Positions 40,008 to 50,232 of a DNA stretch of 64,000 bases are shown piece after piece. The position numbers were made by a program, and so were the translations under genes. Source of the DNA: Blautia liquoris. Its GTDB lineage: Bacteria; Bacillota; Clostridia; Lachnospirales; Lachnospiraceae. The stretch spans positions 2,914,001 through 2,978,000 of the forward strand of contig NZ_CP063304.1 of assembly GCF_015159595.1 (NCBI RefSeq), given 5' to 3'. The notes under the pieces are model-generated. The model was not told the DNA's origin and did no database searches. It worked only from the letters and a program-made list of their open reading frames with translations. The stretch's first letter is position 1, and each line of letters starts with the position of its first letter.

Positions 40008-41447
40008 TTATTTCTCCTTATAGCTTACAGTACCTTTATCCGGATGCATTGGGTCGTAATCTGAGATCACCAGTCTCTTGGAATTTCCTGCCTTCACATC
40101 AGCATCCAAAGCTTCGTTATAGCGGGTATTAAGATCTTTGATTGCATCATCAATCTCTACATATCCCATAACTGCATTCCAGAGAACCGTTCTGTAGTCA
40201 TCTCCGGTCAGATTGACATTGGGAACCGTCGGATATACGGATTCATAATCAAGCATTGAAAAGTCTGCAAGTCTTCCGGTTTTGCTCTTGTCGATGATCC
40301 CGTCCATATAGTCTGTAATTGGGAGACAATAGCCTTTCTCTAAGTAGCCTTTTGTAAACTCTTCCGACTGAAAATACGAAATGACTTTCCATGCCAGATC
40401 TTTCTGTTTCGAAGAAGAAAGAATTGCATAGGATTTCGACGGTGTTGTCTGCAGGGCACCTTTGATCTCTCCTGTCAGAGAAGGAACTTGTGCAACGCCC
40501 CATTCGAACTTATCAATTGGAATCTGCTGTGTAAAGACCCCTGCTTCTTGGGAAGCATTGCTCCACAAAGCGAATTTTCCCTGTGCAAAGAGAGCTCTCA
40601 TATTGTCGACACCCTGCTGATCCGGGTATGCTATATTCTCGGTCATAAAGCGTTTACCCTGTTCCAGAATCTCTTTATATCCGCTGAAATCAAATTTCCC
40701 TTTTGTATAATCATAATAGTAGATTCCGGATACCTGTGCAGACATCTCGAGGAGTCTTTCAAACGGTGATGCAGAAGTAAATCCAATTCCGTAGACATCT
40801 CCATTTCCTTTTTCTGTGACGTCTTTCGCCATATCTATATAATCAGAAAGTTTGGCAGGAATCTCGTCATAACCGTCTTTTGCAAGCAGATCTTTATTGT
40901 ATTCCACACGAACACCGGATCTCATACCACTGTAAACATGATAAATCTTGCCGTCATGAGCATTTGCTCCTTCATAAGAGTGCTCGTAGGGTTCATTTAC
41001 CTTCTGATATTCCTGATCGGCATCTATATAGTCGTTGAGAGGCACGAACAGATCATTGTCGATGAATTTGAACAGCGGAAATGCATTCGCTCCCACGATA
41101 TCAGGGGCTGTTCCACTGTCAATTGCAAGTTTGACCATGTTCTCATAGTCATCAGAGATGATCGTCAGGTTGATAAAAATTCCATCTTCATTTGTCTTAT
41201 TGTAGTTGTCAATCATGGATTCAATATAATCCAGATCATGTCTGTCTTCTGACCATACCTCGATGGTTTTTGCTCCTTTTGGTGCCTTGCCTTTCGTCAC
41301 CTTTTCTGTTGATTGGCCGCTAATGGCACTGCTGTTTTCTTTTGAATCTGAACTCTTTCCTGATTCGTCTGTCTTAGTGCCGCCGCAGCCAGTCATCGTC
41401 AGCGCCATCACAGCGGACAGCAGGACAGTGAGTACTCTCTTTTTCAT
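40008..41447 (-). CDS. extracellular sugar-binding lipoprotein (ABC transporter)
   Basis: 479 aa. Signal peptide with lipobox LTMTGC (Cys at about 21), a Ser/Lys-rich linker, then a family-1 solute-binding fold (IEVWSEDRHDLDYIESMIDN...AIDSGTAPDIVGANAFPLFK). Anchored outside the membrane, it captures the substrate for the permeases. First gene of the operon, divergent from the regulator. GGAGG site. Confidence 0.93.
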   Translation of the reverse strand: MKKRVLTVLLSAVMALTMTGCGGTKTDESGKSSDSKENSSAISGQSTEKVTKGKAPKGAKTIEVWSEDRHDLDYIESMIDNYNKTNEDGIFINLTIISDDYENMVKLAIDSGTAPDIVGANAFPLFKFIDNDLFVPLNDYIDADQEYQKVNEPYEHSYEGANAHDGKIYHVYSGMRSGVRVEYNKDLLAKDGYDEIPAKLSDYIDMAKDVTEKGNGDVYGIGFTSASPFERLLEMSAQVSGIYYYDYTKGKFDFSGYKEILEQGKRFMTENIAYPDQQGVDNMRALFAQGKFALWSNASQEAGVFTQQIPIDKFEWGVAQVPSLTGEIKGALQTTPSKSYAILSSSKQKDLAWKVISYFQSEEFTKGYLEKGYCLPITDYMDGIIDKSKTGRLADFSMLDYESVYPTVPNVNLTGDDYRTVLWNAVMGYVEIDDAIKDLNTRYNEALDADVKAGNSKRLVISDYDPMHPDKGTVSYKEK

Positions 41448-41597
41448 ATTCTTCCTCCATTAAAGTTATTTTCATGTTGCTCAAATCTTACCATGTTTTA
41501 TTCTGCGCAAAAACCACACTTTCTATTATTCGAGTAACACATTCTATGCGATTTGCCGGATTATTCCTCATTTCGACTTTTGAATACGTTCAGTATC

Positions 41598-41626
41598 TTG
41601 ACTATTTCTCACTTCAAAGCTATAAT
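41598..41626 (+). promoter_or_regulatory. promoter of the YesN-like regulator
   Basis: TTGACT, 17-bp spacer, perfect TATAAT, about 60 bp before the ATG. No equally clear promoter was found for the divergent transport operon, consistent with dependence on the AraC-type activator. Confidence 0.75.
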
Positions 41627-41684
41627 AGGCACTTGCAAACACTCACCTTTACCAGGCTTTCCCAAACAATAGCAGGAGAAAATC

Positions 41685-43301
41685 ATGTCAGAAAACAATT
41701 TGCTTTTTACAGCCATTATCGTGGATGACGAGCCTTCACTCTTAAACGGATTAAAGGATTCCATCAACTGGGCTCAGTTTCATATCGATGTTATCGCTCT
41801 GGCGTCTAATGGAAAAGATGCCCTAAAGCTTATCATAGAAAATGAACCGGATATCGCCATCATTGATATCCGGATGCCCCAGATGAGCGGACTTGAAGTG
41901 ATACAGGCGGCGAAAGATGCACAGATGACCACAGATTTCATCATATTAAGCGGATATGACGATTTTTCTTATGCAAAATCGGCAATTCGTCTTGGGGCAA
42001 AAGCATATTTATTAAAGCCTTTAAATACCGATGAATTCTATAATGAATTATTTCGCATCTGCTCAAAGCGGATCAGAAGCAGAGAAGCAGATGGGTCAAA
42101 AGGAAAACTTGTTTATTCGGAAAGTCAAAACATCACTTTTCTCAGAAATATAATAGACGGTAAGGTTTTGGAATCTGGCAGTATTCATCAGATTCTTCTG
42201 GCTTCCGGACTGAAACTGGCAGACTCTTTTTGTTATGTTCTGGCCTTATCTTATGAGTCGGATCTGCCGCAGTCAAAGCTTGACAAAACAATCTATGAAT
42301 TAAACAGTCACTTTCGTTTCGAGAGACAGAAATTCTGGAAGTATGATGATCACAAGATCATCGCCATTTTCAATACCTCCAACACAACGCCTCTTCAAAG
42401 TGCGATGAAATGTCTGAATCTGATCACGGAAAAGGATCTTCCTATGCCCAGAATCGGAGTTGGGGATACCGTCTCCGGTTTGTCCGAATGTTCCTACTCT
42501 TACAACCGTGCATTGATGGCTTTGACCTACGAGCTTTACGACAGGGACTGTCGGATCTTCACCTATGAGATCATCTGCACCGTTCCTCCGAAAATCACGC
42601 TGTCCGATATTGACTATCTCCCTTTGGTTCAGGCAATTGTAAAAAAGGATCTTGACGGAATCGAAAGTTACTGTGATCAGTTTGTCGAAAAGCTGCTCTA
42701 TGTTCCAATGCCGCCTCCAAACTATGTTTTCAGCTTATGCTATGCATTTTTCCATCTGGTGGAGAATGAGTTGTCCTCTTTTACCAAGCGGGAACTTCCC
42801 AGAACTGCAGATGCCAATGAACTCTACCAGTTCAGACAACTGAGTCTGATCCGGCAGTGGATGGTCAAATCTTTTACGGAACTTTCCAACTATATAGACT
42901 CTGTCTATGGATATTCCAAGATCCTGCCGGCCGTATTCTCCAGGGATGATGTCGTTGAAAATACAGATGATAAGATTATCAAGACAGCCATTTGCTATAT
43001 CAGCCAGAATATCCACCAGCAGCTGAAAGTTCAGGATATCGCAAAACAGGTTCACTTAAGTCCTTCGTATTTTGCAATCTATTTTAAGAATAAGACAAAT
43101 GTCAATTTCAGGACCTACCTCCTGTGGAAAAAGATGGAATACGCCCGTCTGCGGCTTATGGATCCTGATTCTGCCATCAATGATATCGCTTATGAGTTGG
43201 GATATGGAGATTCGCGTTCTTTTTCCAGAGCTTTCAAAAATATCAACGGCATATCTCCTTCCGCATTCCAGGAAAGGGAAGGAAACAAAGCAAAGAGGTA
43301 A
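41685..43301 (+). CDS. response regulator, YesN/AraC family
   Basis: 538 aa. Residues 9-125 are a receiver domain with D14/D15, phospho-acceptor D61 (AIIDIRMP), the conserved Ser/Thr in ILSGYDDF and the Lys in YLLKPL. The middle (about 130-430) is the usual YesN linker. The C-terminus carries the two helix-turn-helices of AraC (QDIAKQVHLSPSYFAIYFKN; NDIAYELGYGDSRSFSRAFK). It probably activates the divergent sugar operon. Confidence 0.92.
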   Translation: MSENNLLFTAIIVDDEPSLLNGLKDSINWAQFHIDVIALASNGKDALKLIIENEPDIAIIDIRMPQMSGLEVIQAAKDAQMTTDFIILSGYDDFSYAKSAIRLGAKAYLLKPLNTDEFYNELFRICSKRIRSREADGSKGKLVYSESQNITFLRNIIDGKVLESGSIHQILLASGLKLADSFCYVLALSYESDLPQSKLDKTIYELNSHFRFERQKFWKYDDHKIIAIFNTSNTTPLQSAMKCLNLITEKDLPMPRIGVGDTVSGLSECSYSYNRALMALTYELYDRDCRIFTYEIICTVPPKITLSDIDYLPLVQAIVKKDLDGIESYCDQFVEKLLYVPMPPPNYVFSLCYAFFHLVENELSSFTKRELPRTADANELYQFRQLSLIRQWMVKSFTELSNYIDSVYGYSKILPAVFSRDDVVENTDDKIIKTAICYISQNIHQQLKVQDIAKQVHLSPSYFAIYFKNKTNVNFRTYLLWKKMEYARLRLMDPDSAINDIAYELGYGDSRSFSRAFKNINGISPSAFQEREGNKAKR

Positions 43302-43304
43302 ATT

Positions 43305-45149
43305 ATGCGAAACATCATTGACAAGATCAGACAAACATACGACAACAAGAGTCTCTTTCATAAAATTCGGATGGTAATCTGCGGACTCGTAATCTCCATT
43401 ACTTTCATCGTTCTTCTGACATCGATGGCTTTTTATTTACACACAAACCGGGAAAGAACCGGACGGCTGGCTCAGGAAAATACAACAAATGCTGCCAACA
43501 CCATCGGTCTTGCATATACAACTATCCTAGAACACTTTGTAGAAACCTGCGGAACAGACGATTTCGTCTCTGATTTGCATATACTTTCCGATCCTGAAGA
43601 AGCTTATACCTACAAGAAGAGTATTCTGCAAAGTGAGTTGTCTTCTCTTGCAGGATGTCATTATATTGTAAATTCCGCAATTCTCCTGTCTGGGGACCAG
43701 ACGACATACTACTCGCTATATAAGAATACACTGAACGTATCCGGTGATTTTCTCTCCCAAAAGGAACTGGATCGTATCAGTGGAATCACCTGGCTTTCCA
43801 AGAGGAAAAGTCCGTTCTTAAGCAGAGATGATGTGATTGTGGTAGTCTTTCCTGTCAAAGCGGATGGCTATTCCAGTATCCGCCTCACAAAAGGCAAAGA
43901 AAAAAGCGATGCCTATGTCATGATTCTTCTGGACAGTAAAAGGCTCAACACCGTGATTACTAACGCAGGAGCCGATAATACGAATGGTGAATTCTTTATA
44001 TCAAACCAAAATGGTGAACTATTAAACCCTTCTGATGATCCGGCGATCCGAAAAGCACTTGACCGCCCACAGCGCAGGGAATTTCTACAAGGGTTGTCCA
44101 CACAAAAGGATAATCTTTCAAGCCTGAAGACCAAAAATGTTTCTCTCTATGCCCGTAATCTGGAAAAGTCTGATTTATATCTGGTCAACTACGTTGAAAA
44201 CGAAAAGATTTCAACTTTATTTGGCCGATCTGGAATACTGATTCTCGCCATCGCCTTACTGATGATTATTGTATTACTGGCACTTTCTTTTTTGCTGACA
44301 CGATACATCACCAGCCCTTTGAATACTCTGGTGAATGTTGTAACCCAGATTGGGTCGGACAGCTATACGAAGCATATTCATGTTCAGACAAACGACGAGA
44401 TGGGTCAGGTCTTCCGGGCCATTAACAGCATGCACGATACGATTCAGGAGCAAATGCAGCTGATCAAAAAGGAGGAACAGGAAAAATATAGTGCTCAGGT
44501 ACGTGTCCTCTCCGAACAGATTAATCCGCATTTTTTGTATAATACCCTGGACTACGTTCAGCTGGAAGTGATGAATGGGCATAATACGCCGGCAGCAGAG
44601 ATGATTCAATATCTGGTGGAATATCTGCGCATCGGATTGTCCTATGGAGATGAGACAATCACCATTGCAAATGAAATCAAGCATGTTCATTCCTATATCA
44701 AAATCATGAATCAGCGTTTTTCAGAGTCGATTGTTTTCATGTACCAGATTGCCCCGGGACTGGAAAAAACTATGATTCTCAAGACAATCCTTCAGCCCCT
44801 GGTAGAGAATTCGATCAAACATGGATTCAGTATTGATTCTGGCGGTGTACCCGTCGCATCTCCGTCGATTGAGATCATTTTCTTTCGCCATGCGGATATT
44901 CTCAATATCGAGATAACCGACAACGGGAGCGGCTTCGATCCCCAAAACGTCGAAAAGGCTCTCCAAAATGGAGAGCCCGAGGATCAGACAAGGAGACATG
45001 TAGGAATCCATAACGTCTATCAACGTCTTTGCACCTACTACGGAAGGGAAAACATCTCTTTTAATCTGTCTTCCATGCCTTTTTATAAGAATACAATCTT
45101 GATTCATATACACCTTTCCCATCAGGAAAAAGATGAAAGTTACATCTGA
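43305..45149 (+). CDS. sensor histidine kinase, YesM family
   Basis: 614 aa. A first membrane segment (about 21-45), extracellular sensor of about 250 residues, second membrane segment (about 305-330), HAMP domain, then His_kinase domain with EQINPHFLYNTLDY (phospho-His) and HATPase motifs (LVENSIKHGF; ITDNGSGFD). Four bases after the regulator, so co-transcribed. Its 3' end overlaps the convergent ABC exporter gene by 10 bp. Confidence 0.93.
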   Translation: MRNIIDKIRQTYDNKSLFHKIRMVICGLVISITFIVLLTSMAFYLHTNRERTGRLAQENTTNAANTIGLAYTTILEHFVETCGTDDFVSDLHILSDPEEAYTYKKSILQSELSSLAGCHYIVNSAILLSGDQTTYYSLYKNTLNVSGDFLSQKELDRISGITWLSKRKSPFLSRDDVIVVVFPVKADGYSSIRLTKGKEKSDAYVMILLDSKRLNTVITNAGADNTNGEFFISNQNGELLNPSDDPAIRKALDRPQRREFLQGLSTQKDNLSSLKTKNVSLYARNLEKSDLYLVNYVENEKISTLFGRSGILILAIALLMIIVLLALSFLLTRYITSPLNTLVNVVTQIGSDSYTKHIHVQTNDEMGQVFRAINSMHDTIQEQMQLIKKEEQEKYSAQVRVLSEQINPHFLYNTLDYVQLEVMNGHNTPAAEMIQYLVEYLRIGLSYGDETITIANEIKHVHSYIKIMNQRFSESIVFMYQIAPGLEKTMILKTILQPLVENSIKHGFSIDSGGVPVASPSIEIIFFRHADILNIEITDNGSGFDPQNVEKALQNGEPEDQTRRHVGIHNVYQRLCTYYGRENISFNLSSMPFYKNTILIHIHLSHQEKDESYI

Positions 45150-46909
45150 GCTGTCACCATCTCGTAGTAGAAACCTCTCTTTTTCATCAGCTCACTGTGT
45201 GTTCCCATCTCTGCGATTCCCTTATTGGCTATGTAGAGAATTTTATCGCAGTTTTTGATTGTTGAAAGTCTGTGGGCCACGACAAATGTAGTCCTCCCGT
45301 CCATCAGGCGGTCGAGACCTTCCTGAACCAGACGCTCGGTTTTCGTATCAATGGATGAGGTTGCCTCATCTAAGATCAGAATCTTGGGATCCCGGATCAA
45401 GGTTCTGGCAAATGCGACGAGCTGTTTTTGGCCTTGTGAAAGAGTGCTTTCTTTATCCTCAACCTGAGTATCATAACCTTGTTCCATCTCACGGATGAAC
45501 TCATCTGCAAATACCGTCCTGCAGGCCTCTTCGATTTCTTCTTGTGTGGCATCCAGCCGTCCGTATCGAACATTGTCAGAGACTGAGCCGGTGAAGATAA
45601 ATCCATCCTGCTGCATCACGCCCATCTGACTTCTGAGGGAATGAATCGTCACATCCCGGACATCCTTCCCATCAATCTTCACGGATCCGCCGGTGACATC
45701 ATAAAAGCGTGACAGAAGATTCACAATTGTAGATTTCCCGGCACCGGTCGGTCCGACGAGTGCGATACTTTCTCCAGCTTTGACATGGAGATCGACGTGC
45801 TCAAGAACATTCTCATCTCCGTCATCATAGCAGAACGTGACATCGTCAAAATCAACATTTCCGGTGATCGGCGGGAGCTCTTTTGCATCCTCGGAATCTG
45901 TCAGAAGTACCGGTTCATCGATAATCTCGAAAATTCTCTCCAGATATGAGAGTGTGTTTAACAGCTGGTTATACAGGTTTGCAATATTGATAATCGGCTG
46001 CCACATCCTCCATGCATAATCAGCCATCACAAGCAGTACGCCAAATGTAATTGCAGGGCGAATCCACGCGACACCTGCCATGTACATGACCGAGATTGCG
46101 ACAATCGAGATCAGGTCTACCATATTCGTAGTCCAGTAAGCCAATTTGATTGCATGCATCACTGACTCATAGTTATTCAGATTTAGGTCATCGAAGATCG
46201 TTTCGTTCTCGTCCTGACGCACAAAATTCTGGGAAATGGCGACCCCATTGATGCTTTCCTGAAGATAGGCATTCATGTTGGAACCTTTGTTGTTCACGAT
46301 CTGCCATGCCCTTCTCTGTCTCGGTTTCAACATCGCAAGCCCCGCAATCAGCACCGGAACACCCGCGAATATGATCAGCGTCATCTTCACACTGGTTGTA
46401 AACATAAAGATCAGAATGAATATGATATTGAATATCTCGAGTACAAAGTTGATCATTCCGTTCGAGAGCATGTCGGAAACATTATTCACATAATTGATGA
46501 CACGTACCAATATCTTGCCATGTGGGCGGGAATCATAGAAAGTAAATGGAAGTTCCTGCAGCTTATTAAACAAATCCGTCCGGATATCAAAGATGATGTC
46601 CTGCCCTACTCTGGTCATAATTCTGGCACGGATGACTGCCAGCGTAACACTGAGCGCTACGATCACCACAACAGCAAGGGCCAACAGGAGAAGCTGTCTG
46701 ACGTCTTTATTCGGAATCGTGTGATCTACGGCATAACCTATGATTTTAGCGGGAATCAATGAACACACCGATGAAACAGCTGAAAAAAGGAGTGCCATAA
46801 TCATGGATTTTTTTCTTCTGCCTATGTATACAAAGGTTCGTTTCAGGTGGTTAATATTAAACTCTTCTTCAAGGCGTTCGTCTTCGTCAAAACGATTCTT
46901 TTTAGCCAT
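45140..46909 (-). CDS. ABC exporter, half-transporter 2
   Basis: 589 aa. An N-terminal membrane domain with six helices (ABCB type) and a C-terminal ATPase with Walker A GPTGAGKST, signature LSQGQ, Walker B ILILDEATSS and H-loop VAHRLSTI. Consensus catalytic Glu is present. Overlaps the upstream half-transporter by 8 bp, so the two probably form a heterodimer that exports drugs or peptides; the substrate is unknown. Confidence 0.92.
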   Translation of the reverse strand: MAKKNRFDEDERLEEEFNINHLKRTFVYIGRRKKSMIMALLFSAVSSVCSLIPAKIIGYAVDHTIPNKDVRQLLLLALAVVVIVALSVTLAVIRARIMTRVGQDIIFDIRTDLFNKLQELPFTFYDSRPHGKILVRVINYVNNVSDMLSNGMINFVLEIFNIIFILIFMFTTSVKMTLIIFAGVPVLIAGLAMLKPRQRRAWQIVNNKGSNMNAYLQESINGVAISQNFVRQDENETIFDDLNLNNYESVMHAIKLAYWTTNMVDLISIVAISVMYMAGVAWIRPAITFGVLLVMADYAWRMWQPIINIANLYNQLLNTLSYLERIFEIIDEPVLLTDSEDAKELPPITGNVDFDDVTFCYDDGDENVLEHVDLHVKAGESIALVGPTGAGKSTIVNLLSRFYDVTGGSVKIDGKDVRDVTIHSLRSQMGVMQQDGFIFTGSVSDNVRYGRLDATQEEIEEACRTVFADEFIREMEQGYDTQVEDKESTLSQGQKQLVAFARTLIRDPKILILDEATSSIDTKTERLVQEGLDRLMDGRTTFVVAHRLSTIKNCDKILYIANKGIAEMGTHSELMKKRGFYYEMVTAQM

Positions 46910-48737
46910 GTACCCTCACCCCCATTCCATTGTTGGATTCCTCACTTGTATCGGAAAGATTCCGGCGGTCTTCTTCATCTTCTTCAAGCGAAGATACACC
47001 TCTTTGAAGGAGGTAAATCTCCTGATAATATCCGCCCTGCCTGAGCAGTTCCTTATGGCTGCCCATCTCTGCGATACTTCCATGATCTAAGATAAAGATT
47101 CGATCTGCTTTCATAGCTGAAAAATATCTTTGCGCAATGATGATTTTTGTCGCATTGCCCGACATTCCCAGCAGGTTATCGCGAATCTCACTTTCCGTAT
47201 TCATATCGACTGCCGAGGTGGTATCGTCAAGAATTAAGACAGACGGATTAATAGCGATGGCACGTGCCAGCGCCAGTCTCTGTTTTTGTCCGCCGGAAAG
47301 TCCGGTTCCACGCTCACCAATCATGGTATCAAAACCATTTTGCATACGCCATACGAAATCTGCTCTGGCAAGCTTTGCAACACGTTCGATTTTGTTTGAC
47401 CGAAGCATCGTATTGCCAAATGCAATGTTCCGATTGATCGTATCGGAGAATAGGAATACATCCTGATTCGCTATTCCGATGTTTTTTCGCAGTACGTCAA
47501 TATCATAGTCTCTCACATCGATATCGTCGATCAGAACGGCTCCCCCCGTCACATCGATAAAACGGTTGATGCAGTTGATCATGGTTGTCTTACCGGATCC
47601 AGTCGGCCCCATAAGTGCAATCGTCTCTCCTGGCTGAATTGTAAAGTTTACGTGCTCCAAAACATCGGTATGTTCCAGTTTCACGCTGACATCACGAAAT
47701 TCAATCTTTCCTTCCAGCTTTTCTTTCACAACCAGTTCGCCTTCTCTATTCTTAACCGTCGGTTCTGCAGCGTCGAGTTCCATCAGTTTGTCTATCGAAG
47801 CCATAAAGCGCTGTGTATCGTTGACCAGCATTCCCATATTCCGCATCGGCGCGGCAAGTGTCCAACACAGACTATTAAATGCCAGAAAAGTTCCGGCACT
47901 GATTTTACCATTCATAAGGAAGATACCGCCCACGACAAGAACAACAATTGGCAGTGCCTGTGAAAACCCCTCAATTGCAGGATAAAAGCGAAGCCATACG
48001 AAAGAAGCTGTAATGTTCGCCTCACGGAAATCTTCATTTCTCTCTTTGAATTTCTTTTCTTCGTAATCTTCCCTTGCAAATGCTTTTATCACGCGGTTTG
48101 CTTCGATGTTTTCCTGTGCATTGCTGTTCATCTTTGATAGTTTCTCCCTCAGCCGCATATAATATGGGCGGGCTGTCTTAGAAAATTTATATGTAACTAC
48201 AAAGATGATCGGGGTAAATACCATCAGCCCCAAGGTCAATATCACGTTTTTTGAAAACATATAAATCGCTGTTGCCATATAGAGCGTAAAGCATTCCATA
48301 AAACCTCGGAGTAAAGCTACGATCCCATGTTTTCCCATCTCGGCATCTGATGTCAGTCTCGTCATCAGATCTCCCGTTTCATTTCTCTTGTAAAACCCAC
48401 GGTCCAGATTCTGGAGTTTATGGAACATCTGCCTTTTGAAATCATACAGAAATTTCTGTCCGCATCTTTCCACGCCGATTATTCCAAAACGCCACACGAA
48501 TGTACGGACTACCATAAGTGAAATCATCAGTGCCAGAAGGCGAATCAGTTTATCAATCAGTTCCTCCATATTCCCCTTTTGTTCGGGAATCTTTAAGATA
48601 ACCTGATCGACAATCATCTGACTGATGATCGGATTCTGCAGCTGCATGATGACTGGAATCATAAGAAGAATCAGCAAAAATACATACTGCGTTCGGTAAC
48701 CTTTCATCTGGCTCCAGAGCCATTTTATCTGTTTCAT
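46902..48737 (-). CDS. ABC exporter, half-transporter 1
   Basis: 611 aa from the ATG at 48737 (GGAGG 8-11 bp upstream); the frame to 48785 lacks a site. Six membrane helices then an ATPase with Walker A GPTGSGKTT, signature LSGGQKQRL and Walker B VLILDDTTSA. The residue after Walker B is Asp instead of the catalytic Glu, which marks this as the degenerate site of a heterodimeric exporter (BmrC/TM287-type). Confidence 0.92.
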   Translation of the reverse strand: MKQIKWLWSQMKGYRTQYVFLLILLMIPVIMQLQNPIISQMIVDQVILKIPEQKGNMEELIDKLIRLLALMISLMVVRTFVWRFGIIGVERCGQKFLYDFKRQMFHKLQNLDRGFYKRNETGDLMTRLTSDAEMGKHGIVALLRGFMECFTLYMATAIYMFSKNVILTLGLMVFTPIIFVVTYKFSKTARPYYMRLREKLSKMNSNAQENIEANRVIKAFAREDYEEKKFKERNEDFREANITASFVWLRFYPAIEGFSQALPIVVLVVGGIFLMNGKISAGTFLAFNSLCWTLAAPMRNMGMLVNDTQRFMASIDKLMELDAAEPTVKNREGELVVKEKLEGKIEFRDVSVKLEHTDVLEHVNFTIQPGETIALMGPTGSGKTTMINCINRFIDVTGGAVLIDDIDVRDYDIDVLRKNIGIANQDVFLFSDTINRNIAFGNTMLRSNKIERVAKLARADFVWRMQNGFDTMIGERGTGLSGGQKQRLALARAIAINPSVLILDDTTSAVDMNTESEIRDNLLGMSGNATKIIIAQRYFSAMKADRIFILDHGSIAEMGSHKELLRQGGYYQEIYLLQRGVSSLEEDEEDRRNLSDTSEESNNGMGVRVHG

Positions 48738-48873
48738 GAAACACCACACCTCCACTTGAGCAATAATATTTTGTGTTATTTTCACTATATCAGAATTGAT
48801 TTGGAATTACTATTGTTTATAGAAAATTAATGTAAATTTTATATTTAAGCTGCCGATTTGAATTTATAAGCCC

Positions 48874-48915
48874 AAAAAAAGCCTGCTATGGAATCTCTAA
48901 ATATCCATAACAGGT
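48874..48915 (-). terminator. terminator of the methionine aminopeptidase gene
   Basis: On the - strand ACCTGTTATGGA pairs with TCCATAGCAGGC-type sequence and is followed by a run of seven T. It lies about 20 bp beyond the stop codon. Confidence 0.88.
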
Positions 48916-48932
48916 TTATGATTGTTCTATAT

Positions 48933-49805
48933 TTAATGTGTTAAAACTTCCGGTCCGTCCTCCGTGATCAGAACCGTATACTCCCACTGTGCGGAGAGGC
49001 TTTTGTCCTCCGTGTAGATGGTCCATCCGTTGTGCTCATCCTGAAAGATATCTTCTCTTCCGGCATTTACCATGGGCTCGATCGTAAAGATCATCCCCGG
49101 TACCAAAAGCATATCGGTTCCTCTGGTTCCGATAAATCCGACCCAGGGATCCTCGTGGAAATCATTCCCCACTCCGTGTCCTCCAATCTCTCGGACAACC
49201 GTGTATCCATTATCATAGGCATGTTTACATACAGCGGCAGACATATCGCCCAGATGAGCCCATGCACGGCATTCTTTGAGTCCCAGGTCAACACATTCTT
49301 TTGTGACACGAATTAGTTTTTCGGCCTCCGGCGATACCGTTCCGATACAATACATACGAGATGCATCTGCGTAGAACCCATTTACAATTGTGGTGACATC
49401 AATATTGATGATATCGCCTTCCTTTAAGATTGTGCCCGGATCCGGGATTCCGTGGCAGACCTGATCGTTGACTGATGTACAAACACTTTTTGGAAACCCC
49501 TCAAAGTTCAAGGGTGCGGGAATTCCGCCCATCTTTGTTGTCTGATCGTGGACAAACGTATTAATGTCTTCTGTGCTCATTCCCGGTTTTACAAAGTCCT
49601 CCAGCAAATCCAGAATTCTGGTATTCACAACTCCGGCATGACGAATCCTCTCAATCTGAGCCGGAGTCTTAATCATGTCATGCCGCGGAACTTTATCTCC
49701 CATAATCCTGTAATTTTCTATCTTGGTATCAAATGCCATATGGCATTGTTTATATTTCTTTCCACTGCCGCACCAGCAGGGATCATTTCTTCCGATTTTG
49801 TGCAT
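48933..49805 (-). CDS. map: methionine aminopeptidase with SEC-C zinc motif
   Basis: 290 aa from the ATG at 49805 (GGAGG upstream). Residues 4-22 are a SEC-C motif (NDPCWCGSGKKYKQCH), followed by a type I methionine aminopeptidase with INIDVTTIVNGFYADASRMY (metal Asp pair), GHGVGNDFHEDPW and IFTIEPMV. Removes initiator Met from new proteins; the zinc motif likely docks on the ribosome. This extended form is common in Clostridia. Confidence 0.93.
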   Translation of the reverse strand: MHKIGRNDPCWCGSGKKYKQCHMAFDTKIENYRIMGDKVPRHDMIKTPAQIERIRHAGVVNTRILDLLEDFVKPGMSTEDINTFVHDQTTKMGGIPAPLNFEGFPKSVCTSVNDQVCHGIPDPGTILKEGDIINIDVTTIVNGFYADASRMYCIGTVSPEAEKLIRVTKECVDLGLKECRAWAHLGDMSAAVCKHAYDNGYTVVREIGGHGVGNDFHEDPWVGFIGTRGTDMLLVPGMIFTIEPMVNAGREDIFQDEHNGWTIYTEDKSLSAQWEYTVLITEDGPEVLTH

Positions 49806-49881
49806 ATAATCCTCCGTTCCTATCATCCTTACAGATCTATTCTACACTAATTTCGGAGATTTTCAACCCGTTACTGAAAAC

Positions 49882-50232
49882 TTAAACCTCAAATCTTCTA
49901 TATATGCTGACCTTAAACACAAAATCTTCATATGAGATCTGTGCATCGTCAATCATCATCCCCAACAGATGATATTCTCTTGAACCGGCATGAGATTTGC
50001 TGGTGCCCAAAAGTTCATCATAATAATCCTCCATATTCGGGTTTCTTGGAATCCGAAGCATCTTTGCGAATTCATTCATGTCTGCCGGTGCTTTGCTGCA
50101 GTTCCCCTGCAGTTCTACTCGAAATCCATTGTTATGGAACTGAACATTCGCCTGAAAATCCACAATATCATTCGACAGAAAATACACCAACAGCTCATTC
50201 ACGATTCGACATGCTTTTTCCTTCTCTACCAT
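49882..50232 (-). CDS. small conserved protein of unknown function
   Basis: 116 aa from the ATG at 50232, with AGGAGG upstream inside the previous gene. Alpha/beta, soluble, with EKEKACRIVNELLVYFLSND and GFRVELQGNCSKAPADMNEF. It overlaps the DUF1576 gene by 38 bp, so translation is coupled. No known function; the pairing with DUF1576 may be meaningful. Confidence 0.7.
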   Translation of the reverse strand: MVEKEKACRIVNELLVYFLSNDIVDFQANVQFHNNGFRVELQGNCSKAPADMNEFAKMLRIPRNPNMEDYYDELLGTSKSHAGSREYHLLGMMIDDAQISYEDFVFKVSIYRRFEV

